Assembly: GCF_018448905.1 (NCBI RefSeq)
Contig: NZ_RCWA01000029.1
Span: forward strand, 1-58,312
Length of the DNA: 58,312 nt
Direction of reading: 5' to 3'
Origin: Photorhabdus heterorhabditis
GTDB lineage: Bacteria; Pseudomonadota; Gammaproteobacteria; Enterobacterales; Enterobacteriaceae
The notes under the pieces are model-generated. The model was not told the origin of the DNA. It saw only the letters and a program-made list of their open reading frames with translations, and ran no database searches. The translations under genes and the position numbers were made by a program. Numbering within the stretch: position 1 is the stretch's first letter; each line of letters opens with the position of its first letter. Below are positions 1-6,547 of this stretch, piece after piece.

Positions 1-131
1 CATTGAGGGCACTCCACCAAATCACCTTTACCCGCGATAGGAATACCCTTGTGAGTATAGTCATCAATAGCGGTAATCACCTTACCGCCATGATCTGTCG
101 TATCACCCAGCAGAATAACTGCTTTTGCCAT
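1..131 (-). CDS. PAAR-domain spike-tip protein, copy 3 (3' end off the window)
   Basis: This is the N-terminal 43 codons of a PAAR-motif protein, truncated by the left edge. The visible part differs by about one codon from the two complete 88-residue copies at 1986-2252 and 3899-4165. PAAR proteins cap the VgrG trimer of the type VI secretion spike and help carry effectors. The start ATG lies 45 bp after the Imm52-like gene, as in the other two modules. The gene closes the third repeat of the toxin-immunity-PAAR array, and more copies may lie beyond the edge. Confidence 0.8.
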   Translation of the reverse strand, partial: MAKAVILLGDTTDHGGKVITAIDDYTHKGIPIAGKGDLVECPQ

Positions 132-176
132 TAACGTTCTCCTCCGTTTTTCGATTGGTAAATAACATCATCCCTA

Positions 177-899
177 TCACACTTCAGTAATTAATGGTAA
201 TAATCCTAAGTTCACCAACTGAATTTCAACATCATTGGATTTATCAATATCGTCCTGATTTCTTCCATCAAAAATGCCTTTTTTGGTGACAATCAGAGTA
301 CCTACCTGTTCATTATTCTGCTGCACGGGAAGCACATCTTCCGCCATAGGCAGATCGGATTTATCAATAATGCTGGGCTGGTAAAGCATCCAGCCAACAC
401 TGAGACGGTCTGGGAAAACCTGTTTGCCTTTTACGGTATAACCATTATTTTCGACTTGAATATAAGGAAGGTCACGGCTGGTCGCTAAATATTTGACAAA
501 GTCAATTAACCGAGAGACTTCAAGCTGATGACTATCAATCCTTAAATTCATTTCCAACCAAACCCAATTAGGGCGATCAGTTAACATTTTGCTATAACTA
601 ATGCCACTAGATAACTCATCCTTTTCACCATCCCATATACCGTTAATAAGAGCAGGAAAATTTCTCTTATAATCTTTTTCAAAACTTTTTATGGATACCT
701 CAGTTGGTCCCTGCTCATCAAACACAATATGTTTTAGGGCTTCCTTTCGGGAATAGCCAGTTAAGTACCACACTTTTTCCTGGTTAAAAAATACATCTAT
801 TTGCCGTGTGATATAAAACAAGTCCATCAAAGCTGTATAGGCAGTAATAGTTTCTCTCTGCTCATAATATACATTAATTTTTATACGAACTATCGCCAT
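177..899 (-). CDS. Imm52-like immunity protein, copy 3
   Basis: A 240-residue soluble protein with no signal peptide or membrane segment. It matches what I recall of the Imm52 immunity family, which is found beside Tox-REase-5 toxins; this is family recognition from memory, not a search. It is one of three paralogues in tandem modules. The C-terminal third, including the IDKSNDVEIQLVNLGLLPL region, is nearly invariant, while the N-terminal and middle parts vary. The expected role is to bind and neutralise the nuclease of the same module in the cytoplasm. Its partner toxin gene (912-1881) is disrupted, so this copy may be an orphan kept for protection against sister cells. The spacing to the toxin gene (12 bp) matches the other modules. 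Confidence 0.72.
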   Translation of the reverse strand: MAIVRIKINVYYEQRETITAYTALMDLFYITRQIDVFFNQEKVWYLTGYSRKEALKHIVFDEQGPTEVSIKSFEKDYKRNFPALINGIWDGEKDELSSGISYSKMLTDRPNWVWLEMNLRIDSHQLEVSRLIDFVKYLATSRDLPYIQVENNGYTVKGKQVFPDRLSVGWMLYQPSIIDKSDLPMAEDVLPVQQNNEQVGTLIVTKKGIFDGRNQDDIDKSNDVEIQLVNLGLLPLITEV

Positions 900-1057
900 G
901 TTTACCTCGAATTAAACTAAACTGCTGCAAGGGGTATAGTGAACACTGATATTTTTGTATTTACTAAACAGTACCTTAAAATACCCACAACTGATAGGTT
1001 GCAAAAAGTGCCATTCCACATGGGGAGTACTATCTAGTACATCACAAACCTTCTGGT

Positions 1058-1152
1058 GCCTGATAGCCTGATAGCCTGATAGCCTGATAGCCTGATAGCC
1101 TGATAGCCTGATAGCCTGATAGCCTGATAGCCTGATAGCCTGATAGCCTGAT
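1058..1152. repeat. Octanucleotide tandem repeat (TGATAGCC), 11 full copies
   Basis: Eleven perfect TGATAGCC units span 1061-1148, with a partial unit on each side. They lie inside the 3' part of toxin copy 3. The matching sites in the two intact copies have no repeat. On the coding strand three units encode eight residues (QAIRLSGY), repeated. Eight is not a multiple of three, so gain or loss of a unit shifts the frame. Counting shows that 1, 4, 7, 10 or 13 copies restore the conserved C-terminus, and the present 11 do not. This is the form of a slipped-strand contingency locus. Confidence 0.95.
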
Positions 1153-1711
1153 TTTGGGCCGATTTAACACCTTTCCACCAACTTTTTGGTTCATCTTCAC
1201 TCCTAAAAAACTGGTCATACCGCGCCTTAGCTTCCAGAAATAAGCAATACGCGGGTCGCCAGCCATCAAAGGTCACTTTCAGGCACTGAAATTCCTGGAT
1301 CATCTGTATGCTAGGATCATATTTCGTTTGAGCAATAAATCGCTGATAGTTAATCGTGATGGCACTCCAGCGGCTCACCTTGCGATATTTTTCACTCGTC
1401 ACAGGAATAGCCAGGCAAGCCTTGCACTCTTTTGTACTCTCCGTTTTTTCACACTCTTCCGCCTTAGACTGGGCCTTCGCCTGAACCGCACTGGTATCAA
1501 CGGATTCTTCTCCTAAATCATCATCCTCCCAAAAATCCGCATGCGCTTCGGCACTCCAGACAATATTTCTGTCTTCATCCGTGATTTCAGGACTTATCAC
1601 AAAATCCATTTTCTTTCGGTGAATATGTTCATCGTCTTCGAACGGTTTTTCTTTACTTGCTTCCATGATGCCGACAGCAATTAGTACCCCGGCACAAGCA
1701 CTAGCGACATA

Positions 1712-1834
1712 TACCCTTCATCTTTCAAATTGCTGCTTTGTTGGCTGCGGTCACTTACCCCAGTCACAGAGTTATCTATGCTCCTGGGGATGCGTTCACT
1801 TGCCGCCTCGCTGCAAATTGAAATCTATTGGGTA
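1712..1834. repeat. ERIC element, full length (123 bp), inserted in toxin copy 3
   Basis: The element begins TACCC and ends GGGTA as an imperfect inverted repeat. It contains both motifs known from ERIC primers, GCTCCTGGGGAT and a variant of GTGACTGGGG. Compared with the intact toxin copies, it sits after a TA at 1710-1711 and is followed by TG at 1835-1836. This fits a TA target duplication with one later change. The net insertion of 125 bp also equals the length difference from an intact copy once ten extra octamers are subtracted. Confidence 0.92.
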
Positions 1835-1985
1835 TGTTCAGCCGCACCTACTGCGACAGGGGCCAGTAACGGTATTGGCATATTAACGTCTCCTATTTAT
1901 CTTATTTTTTGCAATACAAAGAATATCTTTAAACTGCTATTTCAGCTCCTGACCGGGAATTCAAATGCTCCGAATTAAATTCACA

Positions 1986-2252
1986 TTAACTGGCAAGAGT
2001 GAACTTATGCTGACTGGCAATTAATTTTGCCCCACAGGCTGTTTGCATTCCTTCAAGAGTAATCGATTTTCCTTTATATTTTAAAGAGTCAGCCCCCTGA
2101 ATAATAGGAAAAACCCCTTTGCATTGAGGGCACTCCACCAAATCACCTTTACCCGCGATAGGAATACCCTTGTGAGTATAGTCATCAATAGCGGTAATCA
2201 CCTTACCGCCATGATCTGTCATATCTCCTAATAGAATAACTGCTTTTGACAT
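1986..2252 (-). CDS. PAAR-domain spike-tip protein, copy 2
   Basis: A complete 88-residue protein with the small PAAR fold signature: an N-terminal GDMTDHGG segment, a GIPIAGKGDLVECPQCKG turn with two cysteines, and a C-terminal LEGMQTACGAKLIASQ segment. PAAR proteins form the sharp zinc-bound tip on VgrG and can recruit effectors, so this one probably loads a neighbouring toxin. It is nearly identical to copy 1, differing at a few residues (Ser2, Gly9, Thr66). It lies 45 bp after the Imm52-like gene of its module and is followed by a leftover 3' fragment of the small gene that precedes toxin copy 1. Confidence 0.88.
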   Translation of the reverse strand: MSKAVILLGDMTDHGGKVITAIDDYTHKGIPIAGKGDLVECPQCKGVFPIIQGADSLKYKGKSITLEGMQTACGAKLIASQHKFTLAS

Positions 2253-2297
2253 TAACGTTCTCCACCGTTTTTCAATTGGTAAATAACATCACCTCCA

Positions 2298-3020
2298 TCA
2301 CACTTCGGTAATTAATGGTAATAATCCCAGGTTCACTAACTGAATTTCAACATCATTGGATTTATCAATATCATCCTGACTTTCACCGTCAAAAATGCCT
2401 TTCTTGGTGATAATCAGAGTACCTACCTGTTCATTATTTTGATGGACGGGAAGTACCTCCTCCGCCATAGGCAGATAAGATTTATCAATAATACGGGGCT
2501 GGTAAAGCATCCAGCCAACACTGAGACGGTCAGGGAAAACATTATGTTGAGATAAAGTATAGCCGTTAGTTTCCACTTGAATATAAGGACAATCACAACT
2601 GATAGATAAATATTTAATTAAATCAATCAACTTAGATATATTCAACTGGCTAGAGTCAATGCTTAGATCGAGTGTCAACCAAATCCAATTGGGACGTACA
2701 CTTGACATTCTTTTATAACTAATACCACAGGATAATTCATCCTTCTCCCCATCCCATATGCCAGTAATAAGTGACGGAAAATTTTTCCTATAAATTTTTT
2801 CAAAATCTTTGATAGCAACTTCAGTTGGCCCCTGCTCATCAAAAACAACATTCTTAAGTGCCTGTTTTCTGGAGTAACCGGTTAAGTACCAGATTTTTTT
2901 CTGCCCAAAAAAGATATCAATTTGCCGTGTGATATGAAACAAGTCCATCAACGCAGTGTTGACGACAGCGGTTTCCTGTTGCTCATAATACGCATTGATT
3001 TTTAGACAAATTATTGCCAT
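2298..3020 (-). CDS. Imm52-like immunity protein, copy 2
   Basis: A 240-residue cytoplasmic protein, paralogous to the proteins at 177-899 and 4211-4933 and matching the Imm52 type by memory. The start and the last ~80 residues are shared with the other copies. Residues ~15-150 differ at many positions, including an FGQKKIWYL segment where copy 1 has FNLKKTWYL. That pattern is expected if each immunity protein tracks its own toxin. The gene starts 12 bp after toxin copy 2, so the two are probably co-translated. Confidence 0.74.
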   Translation of the reverse strand: MAIICLKINAYYEQQETAVVNTALMDLFHITRQIDIFFGQKKIWYLTGYSRKQALKNVVFDEQGPTEVAIKDFEKIYRKNFPSLITGIWDGEKDELSCGISYKRMSSVRPNWIWLTLDLSIDSSQLNISKLIDLIKYLSISCDCPYIQVETNGYTLSQHNVFPDRLSVGWMLYQPRIIDKSYLPMAEEVLPVHQNNEQVGTLIITKKGIFDGESQDDIDKSNDVEIQLVNLGLLPLITEV

Positions 3021-3032
3021 GTTGACCTCGGA

Positions 3033-3794
3033 TTAAACTAAACTATTGCACGGAGTATAGTGAACGCTGATATTTTTATGTTTACTAAACATAATCTTAA
3101 AGTATGCACAACTTATGGGTTGTAAAAAGTGCCATTCAACATAGGGAGTACATTCCAGTGCATCACAAACTTTTTGATGCCTTTCTGCTTGTTCTTGGGC
3201 TGAGAAAACGCCTCTCCACCATTTTTTAGGCTCTTTACCCTTAAAAAACTGGTCATACCGCGCTTTGGCCTCCAGAAATAAGCAATACGCGGGCCGCCAG
3301 CCATCAAAGGTCACTTTCAGGCACTGAAATTCCTGGATCATCTGTATAGTCGGATCATATTTCGTTTGGGCAATAAATCGCTGATAGTTAATCGTGATGG
3401 CGCTCCAGCGGCTCACCTTGCGATATTTTTCACTCGTCACCGGAATAGCCAGGCAAGCCTTGCACTCTTTTGTACTCTCCGTTTTTTCACACTCTTCCGC
3501 CTTAGACTGGGCCTTCGCCTGAACCGCACTGGTATCAACGGATTCATCCCCTAAATCATCATCCTCCCAAAAATCCGCATGCGCTTCGGCACTCCAGACA
3601 ATATTTCTGTCTTCATCCGTGATTTCAGGACTTATCACAAAATCCATTTTCTTTCGGTGAATATGTTCATCGTCTTCGACCGGTTTTTCCTTACTTGCTT
3701 CCACTATACCGACAGCAATTAATACCCCGGCACAAGCGCTGGCAACATATTCAGCCGCACCTACTGCGACAGGGGCCAGTAATGGTATTGGCAT
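3033..3794 (-). CDS. Tox-REase-5-like T6SS nuclease toxin, copy 2
   Basis: A 253-residue protein. Residues 1-30 are hydrophobic and small (Ala/Gly-rich). Residues ~31-110 form an acidic linker. Residues ~112-250 match the Tox-REase-5 restriction-endonuclease-fold domain, beginning CKACLAIPV and carrying FDGW and LEAK, the likely D...ExK metal-binding core (about D164, E175, K177). Tox-REase-5 domains are known as polymorphic-toxin nucleases; delivery here by VgrG and PAAR is inferred from context. The first ~185 residues are almost identical to copy 1, whereas the last ~70, after DQFF, differ substantially (KGKEPKKWWRG and QAERHQ). The gene is followed at 12 bp by its Imm52-like partner. Confidence 0.8.
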   Translation of the reverse strand: MPIPLLAPVAVGAAEYVASACAGVLIAVGIVEASKEKPVEDDEHIHRKKMDFVISPEITDEDRNIVWSAEAHADFWEDDDLGDESVDTSAVQAKAQSKAEECEKTESTKECKACLAIPVTSEKYRKVSRWSAITINYQRFIAQTKYDPTIQMIQEFQCLKVTFDGWRPAYCLFLEAKARYDQFFKGKEPKKWWRGVFSAQEQAERHQKVCDALECTPYVEWHFLQPISCAYFKIMFSKHKNISVHYTPCNSLV

Positions 3795-3898
3795 ATTAAC
3801 GTCTCCTGTTTATCTTATTTTTTGCAATACAAAGAATATCTTTAAACTGCTATTTCAGCTCCTGACCGGGAATTCAAATGCTCCGAATTAAATTCACA

Positions 3899-4165
3899 TT
3901 AACTGGCAAGAGTGAACTTATGCTGACTGGCAATTAATTTTGCCCCACAGGCTGTTTGCATTCCTTCAAGCGCAATCGATTTTCCTTTATATTTTAAAGA
4001 GTCAGCCCCCTGAATAATAGGAAATACACCTTTGCATTGAGGGCACTCCACCAAATCACCTTTACCCGCGATAGGAATACCCTTGTGAGTATAGTCATCA
4101 ATAGCGGTAATCACCTTACCGCCATGATCTGTCATATCTTCTAATAGAATAACCGCTTTTGCCAT
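3899..4165 (-). CDS. PAAR-domain spike-tip protein, copy 1
   Basis: An 88-residue PAAR protein of the first module, with the same GDLVECPQCKG and ACGAKLIASQ segments as copy 2. It differs by Glu9 in place of Gly and by Ala in the C-terminal segment. It should sit on the VgrG encoded at 6544-8580. It ends 104 bp before the start of toxin copy 2. That gap holds a decayed copy of the 3' end of the small gene at 5712-6053, which marks the junction of the tandem duplication. Confidence 0.88.
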   Translation of the reverse strand: MAKAVILLEDMTDHGGKVITAIDDYTHKGIPIAGKGDLVECPQCKGVFPIIQGADSLKYKGKSIALEGMQTACGAKLIASQHKFTLAS

Positions 4166-4210
4166 TAACGTTCTCCACCGTTTTTCAATTGGTAAATAAC
4201 ATCACCTCCA

Positions 4211-4933
4211 TCACACTTCGGTAATTAATGGTAATAATCCCAGGTTCACTAACTGAATTTCAACATCATTGGATTTATCAATATCGTCCTGATTTCTTCC
4301 ATCAAAAATGCCTTTTTTGGTGACAATCAGAGTGCCTATTTGTTGATCATGTTGATAAACGTGAAGTACCTCCTCCGCCATAGGCAAATAAGATTTATCA
4401 ATAATGCGCGGCTGGTAAAGCATCCAGCCGATACTGAGGCGGTCAGGGAAAACCTGTCTACCTTTTAAGGTATAGCCGTTGGTTTCCACTTGAATATAAG
4501 GAAAGTCACGGCTAGTCGCTAAATATTTAACTAAGTCAATTAACCTGATGACATCAAGTTGATAGCTGTCAACACTTAGGTTTATTTCCAGCCAAACCCA
4601 GTTAGGGGTAGCAGTTCGCATTTTTTTATACATAATACCATTATCTAATCCATCTTTTTCACCATCCCATATCCCAGTAATAAGCGCCGGAAAATCTTTT
4701 TTATAATCTTTTTCAAAGTCCTTGATAGCAACCGCAGTTGGCCCCTGTTCATCGAATACAATATGTTTTAAAGCCTCCTTTCGGGAGTAACCAGTTAAGT
4801 ACCAAGTTTTTTTCAGGTTAAAAAAGACATCAATTTGACGTGTAATATGAAACAAATCCATTAACGCAGTATTGGCAGTAATAGTTTCCTGCTGTTCATA
4901 ACGTACATTGATTTTTAAATGAATTATTGTCAT
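4211..4933 (-). CDS. Imm52-like immunity protein, copy 1
   Basis: A 240-residue soluble protein of the first module and paralogue of the other two immunity proteins. It resembles the Imm52 family, which pairs with Tox-REase-5 toxins. It diverges most in the N-terminal two thirds and has its own segment near residue 200 (VYQHDQQIGTLIV). It starts 12 bp downstream of toxin copy 1 and precedes the PAAR gene by 45 bp. The likely role is protection of the producer and its siblings from the copy-1 nuclease; cross-protection against the other copies cannot be judged from sequence. Confidence 0.74.
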   Translation of the reverse strand: MTIIHLKINVRYEQQETITANTALMDLFHITRQIDVFFNLKKTWYLTGYSRKEALKHIVFDEQGPTAVAIKDFEKDYKKDFPALITGIWDGEKDGLDNGIMYKKMRTATPNWVWLEINLSVDSYQLDVIRLIDLVKYLATSRDFPYIQVETNGYTLKGRQVFPDRLSIGWMLYQPRIIDKSYLPMAEEVLHVYQHDQQIGTLIVTKKGIFDGRNQDDIDKSNDVEIQLVNLGLLPLITEV

Positions 4934-4945
4934 GTTGACCTCAAA

Positions 4946-5710
4946 TTAAAATAAACTATCGCAGGGGGTATAGTGAACACTGATATTTTTATGATCACTA
5001 AATTGCACTTTAAAATATTCATAACTGATCGGCTGTAAAAAGTGCCATTCCACATGAGGGGTACCATCCAGAACATTACAGACTGTTTGATGCCTTTGGG
5101 CTTGCCTTATAGCTGAAAAAACACCTTTCCACCATTTCTTAGGTTCCTCATTACTCCTAAAAAACTGGTCATACCGCGCCTTAGCTTCCAGAAATAAGCA
5201 ATACGCGGGTCGCCAGCCATCAAAGGTTACTTTCAGGCACTGAAATTCCTGGATCATCTGTATAGTCGGATCATATTTCGTTTGGGCAATAAATCGCTGA
5301 TAGTTAATTGTGATGGCGCTCCAGCGGCTCACCTTGCGATATTTTTCACTCGTCACCGGAATAGCCAGGCAAGCCTTGCACTCCTTTTTATTCTCCGTTT
5401 TTTCACACTCTTCCGCCTTAGACTGGGCCTTCGCCTGAACCGCACTGGTATCAACGGACTCATCCCCTAAATCATCATCCTCCCAAAAATCCGCATGCGC
5501 TTCGGCACTCCAGACAATATTTCTGTCTTCATCCGTGATTTCAGGACTTATCACAAAATCCATTTTCTTTCGGTGAATATGTTCATCGTCTTCAACCGGT
5601 TTTTCTTTACTTGCTTCCATGATGCCGACAGCAATTAGTACTCCAGCACAGGCGCTGGCAACATATTCAGCCGCACCTACTGCGACAGGGGCCAGTAACG
5701 GTATTGGCAT
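4946..5710 (-). CDS. Tox-REase-5-like T6SS nuclease toxin, copy 1
   Basis: A 254-residue protein with a hydrophobic N-terminus (residues 1-30), an acidic lysine-containing linker and a C-terminal Tox-REase-5-like domain from about residue 111. The likely catalytic residues are D164 in FDGW and E175/K177 in LEAK, and the domain ends with a WHFLQPIS...VHYTP segment. It starts one base after the stop of the small gene at 5712-6053, so it is coupled to the vgrG transcript. Its VgrG-adaptor context points to loading on VgrG or on the module's PAAR protein. The C-terminal ~70 residues are the variable part among copies. The nuclease assignment rests on family resemblance. Confidence 0.82.
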   Translation of the reverse strand: MPIPLLAPVAVGAAEYVASACAGVLIAVGIMEASKEKPVEDDEHIHRKKMDFVISPEITDEDRNIVWSAEAHADFWEDDDLGDESVDTSAVQAKAQSKAEECEKTENKKECKACLAIPVTSEKYRKVSRWSAITINYQRFIAQTKYDPTIQMIQEFQCLKVTFDGWRPAYCLFLEAKARYDQFFRSNEEPKKWWKGVFSAIRQAQRHQTVCNVLDGTPHVEWHFLQPISYEYFKVQFSDHKNISVHYTPCDSLF

Positions 5711-5711
5711 A

Positions 5712-6053
5712 TTAACGTCTCCTGTTTATCTTATTTTTTGCAATACAAAGAATATCTTTAAACTGTTGCTCAGATTTCTGATCAGGGGATTCCAGAGCAG
5801 ATTTGATTGGCGAGGCATACTGAAAATCAGGATTAAACGCGACCAGAGATAAATAGGATTGAATCAAGTATTTATCCTGAAAGTTTAATGTCAGTAAATA
5901 GTCATAAGCAGCCATTAGCCGTTTGTTCAGCGAAGACGGAGAAGGTATTAATTCAGCGTGTTTAGCTAGAAGTTCGGCCTGTATACGATCAATAACGGTC
6001 TGCTTTTCCAGTTTGGTAATGATATCAAGTTGTGTTTGGGTCAATTCAATCAT
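5712..6053 (-). CDS. Small hypothetical protein of the VgrG effector operon
   Basis: A 113-residue protein that I do not recognise. It is predicted soluble and mostly helical, with no signal peptide. I chose the ATG at 6053 because it overlaps the TGA of the DUF4123 gene (ATGA), the same coupling used between vgrG and DUF4123; a longer form from 6104 would overlap that gene by 55 bp. It ends one base before toxin copy 1. Its last ~17 codons recur as a decayed remnant upstream of toxin copies 2 and 3, so the tandem duplication began inside this gene. It could be a chaperone or co-adaptor for effector loading, but that is context only. Confidence 0.75.
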   Translation of the reverse strand: MIELTQTQLDIITKLEKQTVIDRIQAELLAKHAELIPSPSSLNKRLMAAYDYLLTLNFQDKYLIQSYLSLVAFNPDFQYASPIKSALESPDQKSEQQFKDILCIAKNKINRRR

Positions 6054-6547
6054 AATGGATCTCCTGACACCGAATAATAAGTAGAATTGTGTTGATAAAC
6101 CCATGCGTTAATACCCTGCATAAATGCAGACAGTTGCTCATGGCTAAAAATGTCACGAATGAGATGCAAAATACGAGGATCATAAAAACGTAGCAGTGCC
6201 GTCTGTTTTGCCGACAGCTGAATATTTAAATATGGCACAAGATGGCGGGTCAATTTATCCAATGACAGAGAAGTTAACAGCCATGATACTGCCGGAGACG
6301 TTTCTTCAAGTGTTGATAATTTATCTTGCCACTGATGAGCGTATTCCATATCAAACAGCCACGGGCCTGCAAACGCAATTTTTGAATCTGGATAGTGCCG
6401 GAACAGTGGGTTGTTGATACCCGCGATATAGTTAATTTCCTCACCAAAACAGCGCTCATATTGCAAACCATTCACCAGCGCATAAAGCCGAACGCCGGGA
6501 TGTTCTTTCTGATAATTAGCCAGTTTTTCGCTTAATTTAGGTGTCAT
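6050..6547 (-). CDS. DUF4123-type T6SS effector adaptor
   Basis: A 165-residue protein resembling DUF4123 (Tap/TEC) adaptor proteins. These bind an effector and the VgrG tip during type VI loading and are usually encoded directly after vgrG. Visible family traits are the early LYALVNGLQY segment, the central AGPWLFD segment and the C-terminal RFYDPRILHLI segment. Length is in the usual range for the short form. The start ATG overlaps the vgrG stop as ATGA, so translation is coupled. It probably serves the toxin at 4946-5710. Confidence 0.85.
   Translation of the reverse strand: MTPKLSEKLANYQKEHPGVRLYALVNGLQYERCFGEEINYIAGINNPLFRHYPDSKIAFAGPWLFDMEYAHQWQDKLSTLEETSPAVSWLLTSLSLDKLTRHLVPYLNIQLSAKQTALLRFYDPRILHLIRDIFSHEQLSAFMQGINAWVYQHNSTYYSVSGDPL

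Larger units (their letters stand above)
912..1881 (-). pseudogene. Tox-REase-5-like T6SS toxin, copy 3, disrupted by ERIC insertion and repeat expansion
   Basis: This is the third copy of the nuclease-toxin gene found intact at 3033-3794 and 4946-5710. From the original ATG (1881) the frame stops after 18 codons inside an ERIC element (1712-1834). Coding continues from an internal ATG at 1666 that equals residue 31 of the intact toxin. The presumed catalytic core (FDGW, LEAK) is intact. After the NQAIR motif the 8-bp repeat at 1058-1152 moves the reading frame, so translation ends at 1034 instead of at the ancestral stop at 912-914. With one repeat unit the sequence reads through to the conserved C-terminus (HQKVCDVLD, then HVEWHFLQP). 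The lost N-terminus is the small hydrophobic segment. A 210-residue truncated product from 1666 to 1034 remains possible. Confidence 0.85.
1..5765 (-). repeat. Tandem triplication of a ~1.91 kb toxin-immunity-PAAR module
   Basis: The PAAR starts fall at 4165, 2252 and 131, and the toxin starts at 5710, 3794 and 1881. The unit is 1.91 kb. The third spacing is longer by about 205 bp, which is the ERIC insertion plus the octamer expansion. Each unit starts with a piece of the 3' end of the small gene at 5712-6053 (the QFKDILCIAKNKIN coding segment). The left border lies outside the window. Confidence 0.93.

Noticed and set aside
1058-1152. Octamer array considered as a CRISPR array
   Set aside because: Units are 8 bp, adjacent and without spacers, so it is a simple tandem repeat.
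1328-1516. A 62-codon plus-strand open frame present in all three toxin copies (also 3366-3554 and 5282-5470)
   Set aside because: It is antisense to the toxin linker and kept only because the modules are duplicates. It has no ribosome site and an unlikely composition.
1665-1978. Plus-strand frames of 73 and 82 codons over the ERIC and toxin start
   Set aside because: They translate the ERIC element and antisense of the toxin start. No protein features.
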